Shown one piece after another: positions 23,622 through 31,228 of a stretch of DNA of 35,912 nucleotides. Below the pieces are notes generated by a model, which saw only the letters and a program-made list of their open reading frames with translations, was not told where the DNA came from and searched no databases. The DNA is taken from positions 1-35,912 of the IMG/VR virus record IMGVR_UViG_3300047994_000427; one strand, given 5' to 3'. The position numbers and the translations under genes were made by a program. This stretch comes from a virus. The first letter of the stretch is position 1. Every line of letters begins with the position of its first letter.

Positions 23622-24451
23622 TAGAAATTACCGACGATAAATTTGTTACTGAAGATAGCTCTGAGTTGCACTTCAAGTCTCGTGCGCTTCTTCTCAAGCT
23701 CTTCAATTCTCAGCTTGTAGACTTGTGGACCGGGACCGCTGGAGGACTGAGAGATGCCGTCTTGGGATTGGCTTTGCGAAGTGTAGATAAAGCTAGTGGC
23801 GATTTCGCTCAGCATGTCAATTGCGGCCACGCACCCAATAAGCTCATTAACTGGGGTAGGAACCAAGCCTTCTTTGTTTGAAATACCAGCCGTGTATTTG
23901 ATCTGCCAATACGCCGGAACCCAATTCAAACCGTCGATGACTGTAAGAAACGCAATACCTGCATTTCCAACAGCGCCCTGAACAGAGTTAACTCCGTATG
24001 CAGCCAAAAGAGGAATGACGTTAATAATGCGCTTTTCAAAGTTGGAAGTTTCAATCCAGGTTGGAGGAATTTCAAAGATCGTATTCTTATCAGCGCTAAC
24101 GATGGCAAGTTGCTCGATACTGATGATCGGACCTTGCGTTGCAGTCAGGTTGATGTAGGCCTTGTAGTCTTCGTCCTTGAAAGGAAGTTTTTCCTGTCTC
24201 TGTTCACGCGTCAGCGTGGTTTTTAGATCTAGCTCTACTTGATTAGCAGCAAGATAAATACGGTCTTTAAAATCGTCGTCAGAGAACGTATCGCCGTTAG
24301 GGAAGGCAAGGGGGATGCCTTTCAGAAATCTGCTTTTCAACTGTTCTGGGTTTAGAATTGGCTCGCAACGCTTAAACAGATTTGAGGTCTGCAAAGCGTG
24401 AACGGGGTACATCGCTGTACCATAAGATTTACTATATTGAAGATCGGCCAT
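23621..24451 (-). CDS. Head-tail connector-type virion protein
   Basis: The 276-residue protein has an alpha/beta body with a membrane-like central stretch (IINVIPLLAAYGVNS), more likely a buried helix. A Ser/Gln-rich linker and a coiled-coil C-terminus (LRIEELEKKRTRLEVQLRAIF) follow. Size and order after the capsid genes suggest a neck or connector protein. The start overlaps the upstream stop (TAATG). Confidence 0.55.
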   Translation of the reverse strand: MADLQYSKSYGTAMYPVHALQTSNLFKRCEPILNPEQLKSRFLKGIPLAFPNGDTFSDDDFKDRIYLAANQVELDLKTTLTREQRQEKLPFKDEDYKAYINLTATQGPIISIEQLAIVSADKNTIFEIPPTWIETSNFEKRIINVIPLLAAYGVNSVQGAVGNAGIAFLTVIDGLNWVPAYWQIKYTAGISNKEGLVPTPVNELIGCVAAIDMLSEIATSFIYTSQSQSQDGISQSSSGPGPQVYKLRIEELEKKRTRLEVQLRAIFSNKFIVGNF

Positions 24452-24915
24452 TAGCAGCTCCCATCGTTCATTGGATCTTCCACTGCCAACATGTTCATCA
24501 CACTGAAGCGACGAATAGAGGAACCTTCTTGAACAGCAAACTGAACATTTCCGCCAGCCGGGATCTGAGAGGCAGGGAGCCTTACGTACCAGAGGGAAGA
24601 ATCATTTGGATCAGCTTGTTGAGCAGTATACTGCAAAATCTTCGTATTATCAATAGATGGGAAAGTTACAGTAATTCCATAGGGTTGGTTAGCACTGCCA
24701 ATTCCCAGTAAATATCTAAGTCCTGCTGTTGTCCCTACCGGCGTAATTCCGCTAAAGATTCCAAAGCCTTGGTCGTTACCCTGGATGGCCTGATCTTGGT
24801 CAACTATTTGAAAATAAAGAGTAAGCGGATCCCCTGAACGAACAATCCATTGATTGCCGAAAGCATACATGTTAACATTAGACCAATTAATAATGGGTTT
24901 CGCGGAAAGTCTCAT
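24451..24915 (-). CDS. Virion protein, unknown
   Basis: A 154-residue beta-rich protein starting MRLSAKPIINW. The frame is open further upstream to 25131, but that part lies opposite the thymidylate kinase gene. GGAG eight bases before the ATG at 24915 fixes the start. It ends overlapping the next gene. It may be a small head-completion or decoration protein. Confidence 0.6.
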   Translation of the reverse strand: MRLSAKPIINWSNVNMYAFGNQWIVRSGDPLTLYFQIVDQDQAIQGNDQGFGIFSGITPVGTTAGLRYLLGIGSANQPYGITVTFPSIDNTKILQYTAQQADPNDSSLWYVRLPASQIPAGGNVQFAVQEGSSIRRFSVMNMLAVEDPMNDGSC

Positions 24916-25003
24916 TGCTTTTACTCCAAAAACGGTATATCTTAGCATTAAGATTGGAACAATTAGTCTGTACGTATAACCCCTTGAAACAAAAGGAATT
25001 TTT

Positions 25004-25636
25004 ATGCTTAAAATTGAATTCGAAGGCACTGACGGTGCCGGTAAGACCACGGGAATGAAGTACTTTATCGACCAAGCCCGCACCAAGTATGGGAAGCGCG
25101 TGGCAGAAACCAGAGAGGTGGGTAACCCCAATGTCCCTGTGTGCGTAAAGCTTCGTGAGCTGGTCCTTAGCCCTGATAGCGGTCTTTGCGGTGAAGCTAT
25201 GGAATTGATTTTTTCCGCTATGCGCTACGAGAACGATCGTTGGTTGAAAAGCCAAGGTGAACAAGATTTCGTAGTTTCCGATCGTGGCTGGTTCAGTCAC
25301 TTGGCTTATACTGATCATAATGTGAACCCAGCGTTTACAGAGCGTTTGTATGAAGATCTGCTTGCCGAAGAGACCTCGCTGCCAGACGTGGTTATTTATT
25401 TTAGCGTGAGTACGGAAACTGCTCTAAAAAGACGCGTTAGCCGTGGTACTACAGATGTCATTGAGGCTAAAGGTGTAGGATTTCAAGAGTTGGTTCGGGG
25501 ATCGTTCGAAAAGTACATGGAACGCGAGGAAAATGTTCGAATTTACGAAGTGGATGCTAACGACACTATCGAAGGTGTTCGTTTTCAACTAGACGAAATT
25601 TTGGAAGATATCGATCGCGGCGGTCCCGTATTTTAA
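25004..25636 (+). CDS. tmk: Thymidylate (dTMP) kinase
   Basis: The 210-residue protein starts with the P-loop GTDGAGKTT (residues 8-16). It has the TMK-type DRGWFSHLAY segment (DR motif near residue 93) and a lid region with KRRVSRG. It phosphorylates dTMP to dTDP and would feed phage DNA synthesis. AAGGA precedes the ATG. It is a lone plus-strand gene within the minus-strand virion block, divergent from the gene at 24915. Length is normal for the family. Confidence 0.9.
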   Translation: MLKIEFEGTDGAGKTTGMKYFIDQARTKYGKRVAETREVGNPNVPVCVKLRELVLSPDSGLCGEAMELIFSAMRYENDRWLKSQGEQDFVVSDRGWFSHLAYTDHNVNPAFTERLYEDLLAEETSLPDVVIYFSVSTETALKRRVSRGTTDVIEAKGVGFQELVRGSFEKYMEREENVRIYEVDANDTIEGVRFQLDEILEDIDRGGPVF

Positions 25637-25669
25637 AATAAAAAAGGGCCTGGAGGAAACTCCAGGCCC
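25637..25669 (-). terminator. Rho-independent terminator (minus strand)
   Basis: A 10 bp hairpin GGGCCTGGAG/CTCCAGGCCC with a tetraloop is followed on the minus strand by TTTTTTATTTT. It ends the gene at 25696 and abuts the stop of the thymidylate kinase gene. Confidence 0.82.
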
Positions 25670-25695
25670 CACGATGTAATAGAATGGAATTCTGA

Positions 25696-25944
25696 TTACG
25701 AAGCTGCCATCAGGCCAGCTGCAATCAATGAAGCGATAAGTGCGTTGATAGCGACCTTATTTGCGTTAGCAAGAGCTTCAGCGGTTGCCAAGTCAGTTGC
25801 GTTTGCAGTAGCGACTGGGGCAACGTGAGCTGCCTGAACGTCAAATGCCGAAGCTGCATCGATAGCTGCGGAAATTTCGCCCGCTGCCGAACGACTAGCC
25901 ATCGCCACGATAAGAACATTTTTTGCGTGTTGTGATAGTGCCAT
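25696..25944 (-). CDS. Small alanine-rich protein
   Basis: An 82-residue protein starting MALSQHAKNVL. The ATG at 25944 has AAAGGAGA upstream; a longer frame to 25980 adds an unlikely leader. About one-third Ala, with a hydrophobic C-terminus (INALIASLIAAGLMAAS). It could be a minor virion or membrane-active peptide. Inverted repeat CGATAC/GTATCG (25971-25991) upstream may be regulatory. Confidence 0.6.
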   Translation of the reverse strand: MALSQHAKNVLIVAMASRSAAGEISAAIDAASAFDVQAAHVAPVATANATDLATAEALANANKVAINALIASLIAAGLMAAS

Positions 25945-26004
25945 GAACGTATCTCCTTTAAAGATCGTAACGATACACATTATTGGTATCGTACATTAGC
26001 TATG

Positions 26005-26013
26005 TAAAGATTA
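26005..26013 (-). promoter_or_regulatory. TAATCTTTA motif
   Basis: An exact copy on the minus strand overlapping the stop codon of the metallophosphoesterase gene and lying upstream of the alanine-rich gene. Confidence 0.3.
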
Positions 26014-26703
26014 GGTCGTTTCCGCTGGTTCTACGAAATATTCGCCAGCAATATCCCTGATAACATGGGTAAATCCAGGGGCATTGTAGCAGTACATACC
26101 ATCTAAGCTGGATGCGTTTACGTAAGTACGACCATCTTGGTATTTATATCCAGCGCCTTCGTGTATGTGCCCGAAAACATGGAGTTTTACCTTGGTTTGG
26201 AGTATTTTCCTGGCCAAATCGTAACAACCTACGTGGTTTGAATATCCGCGAGCATTAGCATCGTCTAGTATGTTAAGAGGAGGACCGTGGGTAACTAGAA
26301 TTTCAGTATCATCTGGAATTTGCTCCCAGATTTTAGCGATTTCGTCGCCTCTTTCGTAGTTGAATGCCCAATTGTGGAACCAAGGACTCGCGGGCGATCC
26401 CCACACCTTAATTCCTTCTATTTCGCATCCAGAATCGTTGAGCAGGATGATATTGCGATCTTTGCAGCACGCCGCCCAAAGCTCAGGGTTCTTTTCAAAC
26501 CCAAAATCGTGATTTCCAGGAATCAGGACAAGATGAGAGTAGTCTTGTTCGGCGTACCAATCCAGGAAGGGTAGGATTTCACCTTTTTCCCCTCTACCGG
26601 TCATGTCACCAGCGTGAATAAGAATATCCCCACCAGGCAGAATGATTTTCTTGTGCCTGTTATGGGTGTCAGAAATACAATCAATGGTAAGTTCGCTAAG
26701 CAT
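26011..26703 (-). CDS. Calcineurin-like metallophosphoesterase
   Basis: The 230-residue protein has the full motif set: SDTH (D12, H14), GDILIHAGD (D33), GNHD (N64-H65-D66), THGPP and FGHIHEG. Two metal ions are expected. Substrates in this family range from cyclic nucleotides to phosphoproteins and RNA ends, so the substrate here is unknown. The gene lies just after the capsid gene, behind its terminator. A TTATGATATAA motif ends 7 nt before the ATG and there is no Shine-Dalgarno site, hinting at a leaderless mRNA. Confidence 0.88.
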   Translation of the reverse strand: MLSELTIDCISDTHNRHKKIILPGGDILIHAGDMTGRGEKGEILPFLDWYAEQDYSHLVLIPGNHDFGFEKNPELWAACCKDRNIILLNDSGCEIEGIKVWGSPASPWFHNWAFNYERGDEIAKIWEQIPDDTEILVTHGPPLNILDDANARGYSNHVGCYDLARKILQTKVKLHVFGHIHEGAGYKYQDGRTYVNASSLDGMYCYNAPGFTHVIRDIAGEYFVEPAETT

Positions 26704-26710
26704 AATAAGC

Positions 26711-26721
26711 TTATATCATAA
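26711..26721 (-). promoter_or_regulatory. Putative phage promoter motif
   Basis: An exact TTATGATATAA on the minus strand. It overlaps the T-rich tail of the capsid terminator and ends 7 nt before the ATG at 26703. Confidence 0.45.
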
Positions 26722-26755
26722 AATAAAAAAGGGCCGGTAGCAGCGCTACCGGCCC
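26722..26755 (-). terminator. Rho-independent terminator after major capsid gene
   Basis: GGGCCGGTAG/CTACCGGCCC hairpin followed on the minus strand by TTTTTTATTTTA. It merges into the promoter motif for the next gene. Confidence 0.82.
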
Positions 26756-26781
26756 TTTCAATTTTTAACTAACTCTACTTA

Positions 26782-28179
26782 TTAGGTAGGGTTATTCAGG
26801 CTCAGCTGGCCAGTGATGTTCTCGATGAGAACATTCTTGCGAGGCTGATAAGCTGCCAAGCTCAGGAAGCGGAAGTGCGCTTCTGGGAGGCTGAGGTCAG
26901 AGACCGCAAGCTTCAGCTTGGAGTATGGGGCGAGCTGTGCAAGTCCCATGGTGTTGGCCTGGAGCAAGAATCCAGTGACGGATCCTGGCTGGCGGTTGCC
27001 AAGGTCAGCGAATGCTGCACCCGAACCAGCGGAGTTCACAGCGACCTTACCAATGAACTTGGCGGTAGCAGCGGATCCGTTGAGGTCCGAACGGTACACG
27101 TTGAAGTACTGACCTGCGCCAGTGATCGTCAACGAAGCCTTGTGTCCAGCGGTTGCCGCGAACGTCTGAGCTGCCGAAGGCATAGACTCACCACGGATCG
27201 AGCAAGACGTGACGTAGTAAACATAGTTACCAGTCTGGAGCAACGAACCAGCAGCGCCACCGTCAGCAACGGAGCACGAAGGAGCAGCAGGGCTGCCGCT
27301 ACGAGCGCGGGCTGGGCGGGTTTTGCCAGACAGGAAGCGCGAAGCTTCGAGGCTGACCACTGCCGAGGAGGTCCACTGGGTACGCAGATGCGCGCCAGTA
27401 GCTTCCTGAGCCGAACCTGCAAGCATGATGCGCTCTTTAGCGTGCGCGATCTTGTTGTAGGCCGAGAGGCTGATAGGATCGAGAACCAAACGATCAGCTG
27501 CGCCCATGTTCATGGCCGAGCGAACTGCCGAGTCTTCGATGATGGATTGCGTAAGCGTTCCACCTGCCGAGATGATGACGGTCTGGTCAGAGCCGTATTC
27601 AGCAAACATCAGGTCTTGAGTGTTTTGCTGACCATCAGACTGACGAACTTGTTGGTCGAGACCAATCATGTTAGGCAGTTTAGCAACGGCAAGAGGGTTA
27701 CCGTCGAAAACACCTGCGTTCGAGAAATCGGATTGACCACGGAAGCAGTCAAATTCGATATCGCCAGCAAGCTTCATAGCCGCATCTGCTGCAGCGCGAT
27801 CTTCGGCTTTAACGCCGTCGAATGCACCGATCATGTTAGCAGCAACTGTGACACGACGAGTCGTGCTGTAGTATGCCATAGGCACCACTGCACGGACGTA
27901 GTTCGACGTATCTTCTTCGCCGATTCCGCCTTCAAACTGGGCAGAACCCCCGAAGACACCGTAATCCAACTGGCGGTTGAATTGGTGAAGTTGCGACTTC
28001 ACATCTTTCGATGGAAGCATTTTCTGCAACTTAATGTGACTGTCGTCGTAGGTTACATTGTGCATGACAGGGGAAAGATCTTCCACCATCAAGGCAGCGC
28101 CTTGTACTAACTGACCTGGAGCAGCATTGTAACTGCCTGCTTCAAGTGCTTTCATAAGAGACTGAAGTTGTTCAATCAT
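26782..28179 (-). CDS. Major capsid protein with inserted Ig/FN3-like domain
   Basis: The 465-residue protein has HK97-type major capsid features: a helical N-arm, an E-loop/spine region around 60-130, and a final beta region (ISLSAYN through LSLAAYQPRKN). An insertion at about 290-390 contains YYVTSCSIRGESMP and QYFNVYRSD, like an Ig/fibronectin III domain that could project from the capsid. Residues 11-31 (ALEAGSYNAAPGQLVQGAAL) match a segment near the C-terminus of the prohead protease at 29839. The gene follows a scaffold-like gene and precedes a strong terminator, as expected for high expression. Confidence 0.75.
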   Translation of the reverse strand: MIEQLQSLMKALEAGSYNAAPGQLVQGAALMVEDLSPVMHNVTYDDSHIKLQKMLPSKDVKSQLHQFNRQLDYGVFGGSAQFEGGIGEEDTSNYVRAVVPMAYYSTTRRVTVAANMIGAFDGVKAEDRAAADAAMKLAGDIEFDCFRGQSDFSNAGVFDGNPLAVAKLPNMIGLDQQVRQSDGQQNTQDLMFAEYGSDQTVIISAGGTLTQSIIEDSAVRSAMNMGAADRLVLDPISLSAYNKIAHAKERIMLAGSAQEATGAHLRTQWTSSAVVSLEASRFLSGKTRPARARSGSPAAPSCSVADGGAAGSLLQTGNYVYYVTSCSIRGESMPSAAQTFAATAGHKASLTITGAGQYFNVYRSDLNGSAATAKFIGKVAVNSAGSGAAFADLGNRQPGSVTGFLLQANTMGLAQLAPYSKLKLAVSDLSLPEAHFRFLSLAAYQPRKNVLIENITGQLSLNNPT

Positions 28180-28207
28180 ATTATTTCTCCTTGGTTACAT
28201 TCACTGC

Positions 28208-29149
28208 TTACTTGAGCAGGTGACTGATACTGTTGATGCTTCCACTGTTAAGGTAGTAAGCGTTGATAAGATCTCGATCTGACTTTTCGAGCTTTGGGTC
28301 CTGAGATTTAGCCAGAAGCTTTGCATCGACTTCACCTTTGGTGAGTTCTTTGCTTTCACTGAAGCCTTCGCTTTTAGCGACGACATCGAGAGAAGTAATA
28401 GCTTTGCCTTGTGGTGCAGCCTTTTTCTCAACCATTTTGGTGAGAATTTGGGTTGCGAGATCCAGGCTCTTTTGAAGGTTTTCAACCTTTGCATTTGCAG
28501 CGGCGGTTTCAGCCTTCGCTAGCTCAAGTTCTGCTGTATTTTCCGACTTTTCCATTTGGACTCCTTCTACTTTACTTGCTGGCGATTTTGCGCCTGGCAC
28601 GGAATGAGGAACAGTTTCCTTAGAAATCTGTCCGCCATTGGCCTCATTGTGGCTAGCGATCTCAGCTTTACCCATAGGAGCGGCTGGAGCAGGAGCTTGC
28701 GCACCACACTTTTCCATTCCCTTGGAGTCGAGAGCAGCCCTACAAGCATCGTGATGAGCCATCAGCTCAGCTTTGCTCATAGACATATACATTTGCTGTA
28801 GATGTTGGAGGTCTTCCGCGTCGTAATCATGTGCCTCAGCTTCAGGAGCAGCAGGTGCAGCGGCAGCGTCGGGAGCAGGAGCAGCTTCAGCAGCGGGTGC
28901 TGGAGGAGCTTCCTTTCCTTCTGGAGCAGGAGCAGCTTCGCCTTCAGGCTTTTTATCGCCTTCTTCAGCTTCGGGTTTTTCCTTACCGTCTTCCTTTTTT
29001 GGCTCAGGCTTCTTTTCGCCATCTTCAGCTTTCGCCAAAGACTCAGCCGCTGGAGCTTCGGACTTACTCAGCTGAATTTCAGCCAAGTGAGCCGAGAATT
29101 CGCTCTCGACGGACTTGATGAGTTTTTCGAACTCTGTTTCGGTGTACAT
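28208..29149 (-). CDS. Scaffold/prohead core-type protein
   Basis: The 313-residue acidic protein has an Ala/Pro/Glu/Lys-rich disordered segment (about 30-110), a short helix-rich middle, a coiled coil at about 200-240 and a compact C-terminus. This composition, and its place just before the major capsid gene, fit an internal scaffold. No sequence motif proves it. Confidence 0.6.
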   Translation of the reverse strand: MYTETEFEKLIKSVESEFSAHLAEIQLSKSEAPAAESLAKAEDGEKKPEPKKEDGKEKPEAEEGDKKPEGEAAPAPEGKEAPPAPAAEAAPAPDAAAAPAAPEAEAHDYDAEDLQHLQQMYMSMSKAELMAHHDACRAALDSKGMEKCGAQAPAPAAPMGKAEIASHNEANGGQISKETVPHSVPGAKSPASKVEGVQMEKSENTAELELAKAETAAANAKVENLQKSLDLATQILTKMVEKKAAPQGKAITSLDVVAKSEGFSESKELTKGEVDAKLLAKSQDPKLEKSDRDLINAYYLNSGSINSISHLLK

Positions 29150-29172
29150 AGTATTCTCCTACGGACAACCGA

Positions 29173-29652
29173 TTAGACAGACTTAGTTGGCCAATAGAGT
29201 TCTTCGTTATCCGAGATTGCCGAAGCAGCATTGACGTTAGCAGCGGTAACAGCGGTTCCGTTTGCAATTTCTTTAACTTGAACGCGCGCGCCAACTTTCA
29301 CCAGCTCGAACATGCAAGCAGCGATGTCAGCGTGGGAAGGAAGGGTTTGATTACCAGCAGCGCCGAGTTCGTATCCGATCTGGGAGACGTGAGGAGCGTA
29401 GGCTTCGGTTTGATTTCCGAAGACGTCTTTCGAGATCATGTCTTGGCCAGAAATCTGAATATAGATAACAGGTTGGCCTTCAGCAACGTTTCCGTTCTGA
29501 GAGATAACCAGATTTGGCCACACTTGGCCACTGCCATCGGTCCAGGTTCCTTGGGCAACCGTATTCACACTGGTTCCAGAAAACGCGAGACGCTTGGAAA
29601 GCTTGTCGCCGAGATCGCGAACCAAAGCATTTGCTTTTGCATTGCTATACAT
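29173..29652 (-). CDS. Virion protein at start of capsid operon
   Basis: The 159-residue protein has a helical N-terminus and a beta-rich body. GGAG precedes the ATG. It heads the minus-strand capsid operon (29652 to 26782). It might be a decoration, head-completion or portal-associated protein. No family is recognised. Confidence 0.55.
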   Translation of the reverse strand: MYSNAKANALVRDLGDKLSKRLAFSGTSVNTVAQGTWTDGSGQVWPNLVISQNGNVAEGQPVIYIQISGQDMISKDVFGNQTEAYAPHVSQIGYELGAAGNQTLPSHADIAACMFELVKVGARVQVKEIANGTAVTAANVNAASAISDNEELYWPTKSV

Positions 29653-29838
29653 AGTAAATTCTCCTTGAAAATTTTGTGTTCAAACACCAGAGGGTTTCCA
29701 CTTGGATAACTCCTCGATATGTAAGGAAGAATAGGACGCTAAGCTTTTCTCTTTAAAAAACAGATAGTTATGCTATTCAAATTGCCAAGCTAATTACGCT
29801 GTATTTGTAAGGAAAGCAAAACATGCAATCTTTACGGT
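29653..29838. promoter_or_regulatory. Divergent spacer between capsid operon and protease
   Basis: 186 bp without a gene on either strand except a possible leader ORF at 29823-29849. No clear copy of TTATGATATAA is present. CAATCTTTA at 29827-29835 (plus) is one base off the TAATCTTTA motif. Confidence 0.3.
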
Positions 29839-29849
29839 ATGGCAAATAA
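29823..29849 (+). CDS. Possible eight-residue leader peptide
   Basis: An AAGGA site precedes ATG 29823, which opens an eight-codon ORF (MQSLRYGK, stop TAA 29847-29849). The protease start (29839) lies inside it in another frame and has no ribosome binding site of its own, so translation may be coupled through this leader. Confidence 0.3.
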   Translation: MQSLRYGK

Positions 29850-31059
29850 CTGTACCTATATTGACGGTATCGCTTCCTCTCAAGCTATTGATACTGCTGG
29901 AGAAATTGTCGATCTTAAGGGATTAGACTGTTCCAGTCTTCTGGGAGCCGCCTTCAATTGGGAACACAAAAGTGACGTTCCTGCCCAAATCGTTGGAAAA
30001 ATTCTCGATTTTAAAAAGATTTTCTCTGAAGAGGATTGTGAAACCGAGCGCCAGCGCCATTTTTGGCAAAAGATCCAAATGCCCTTCCTTTATGTCCTTG
30101 GGCGATTGCTTGATGATAAGAAAGAGTCTGCCAAGGAAGTTGCCGGCCTAATGCTGGACGACGCCCAGAACCCTCATGAACCCCAAATGCTCGGTTTCAG
30201 TATTGAGGGCGCCAAAATTCACAAAGAGGGTATGGTCATTAGTCGCTCTATCGCACGTAAGGTAACCATCACCAATATGCCTGCCAATAAGACGTGCGCG
30301 GCGGAAATGGTCCCTGCTGCTAAAAAGAGCGGACAGGTCGATCTTGAGTCCATTTTCAAGGGCGAGATCGAGTTTTTTAATCCTAACTCCAAGTATTTGG
30401 AATTCTTACAGAAAAAAGAGCAAGATATGGCCAAAGACGTTGGAACCGGCGGTGGCGCTTTTATTGGCGATTCGCTCGCAATGTCTGAACTTGAAAAATC
30501 AGCGCCTTCTTGGACTCATACTGGTGGCGGACATTTTTCTCATCCCGAACACGGCGTGGTCTCTGTCCAGAAACATCCTACCGGTGAATTTCACGTAAAG
30601 CACAACGGCGCACTTGCCAATATGGGCGGCAAAAAGGCCGTATTTGGATCTGCTCAAGAAGCTGGCGAACACGCTGGCCATTATATGAGGGGCGTTTCCT
30701 CAAAGACGATTGCTCCATATCCAATGCAGAACAGAACCTCTCCACAGATGCCCATTCACAAGTCGCTTGAAGCCGGCTCTGGAATGGCCGCTCCTAGCCA
30801 GTTGACGCAGGGCGCTGCACTTGCTCCTGAAAGCCTTGATGGTAAGATGAAAAAAGCCACATGGTTAAAGCGTGCTGAACAAGCTTATTCTACTTGGGAA
30901 AAACGTGAAGAATTCGAAAACTTCATGGCCAAAAGAATGCCTCATCTGACCAAAGGCGAGATCAAGGCGATCGGCCAAACGTTGGCTTTGAAGAAATCTG
31001 TTGAGGCAGAGAAAAAACTGTCTAAAATGTATACAAGCTACTTCGGGAAACAAGAATAG
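29839..31059 (+). CDS. Prohead maturation protease
   Basis: The 406-residue protein has an N-terminal protease domain (about 1-160) with FNWEH (H43), LGFSIEG (S121) and ITNMPANKTC, the pattern of phage prohead serine proteases. These cleave scaffold and capsid N-arms inside the prohead. A second region (222-283) is His/Gly-rich. Residues 308-335 (SLEAGSGMAAPSQLTQGAAL...ESLD) closely match the N-terminus of the major capsid protein. The C-terminus is a charged helix. It is encoded divergently from the capsid operon. Confidence 0.75.
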   Translation: MANNCTYIDGIASSQAIDTAGEIVDLKGLDCSSLLGAAFNWEHKSDVPAQIVGKILDFKKIFSEEDCETERQRHFWQKIQMPFLYVLGRLLDDKKESAKEVAGLMLDDAQNPHEPQMLGFSIEGAKIHKEGMVISRSIARKVTITNMPANKTCAAEMVPAAKKSGQVDLESIFKGEIEFFNPNSKYLEFLQKKEQDMAKDVGTGGGAFIGDSLAMSELEKSAPSWTHTGGGHFSHPEHGVVSVQKHPTGEFHVKHNGALANMGGKKAVFGSAQEAGEHAGHYMRGVSSKTIAPYPMQNRTSPQMPIHKSLEAGSGMAAPSQLTQGAALAPESLDGKMKKATWLKRAEQAYSTWEKREEFENFMAKRMPHLTKGEIKAIGQTLALKKSVEAEKKLSKMYTSYFGKQE

Positions 31060-31099
31060 TCTTTGTCATGGAAGACGTATAGAGCTGTTTTCAGTTCGG

Positions 31100-31126
31100 G
31101 GCGCCAAGAAGGCGCCTTTTTTATTT
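31100..31126 (+). terminator. Rho-independent terminator after protease
   Basis: GGCGCC-AAGAA-GGCGCC hairpin followed by TTTTTTATTT on the plus strand. Confidence 0.85.
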
Positions 31127-31143
31127 GCGCTATTCGCGTTAGT

Positions 31144-31159
31144 AGTGATATAATCTTTA
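31144..31159 (+). promoter_or_regulatory. Putative phage promoter for NAD-salvage/Ro region
   Basis: AGTGATATAATCTTTA combines the TGATATAA and TAATCTTTA elements seen elsewhere, on the plus strand between the terminator and the start at 31229 (leader of about 70 nt). Confidence 0.5.
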
Positions 31160-31228
31160 GTGTAAGGCAAGTTCTCTTGATAACCCTGAGTTTGATGTGG
31201 GTGTCAAGAAACTCGAAAGGAACGCCCA

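Noticed and set aside
24916-25131. N-terminal extension of the 154-residue virion protein
   Set aside because: It is opposite the thymidylate kinase start. The internal ATG at 24915 has a GGAG site, and the extension is of unlike composition.
26875-28110. Long plus-strand ORF of 411 codons
   Set aside because: It lies wholly opposite the major capsid gene, is Arg/Ser/Cys-rich without a motif, and has no ribosome binding site. It is an antisense shadow of a GC-biased gene.
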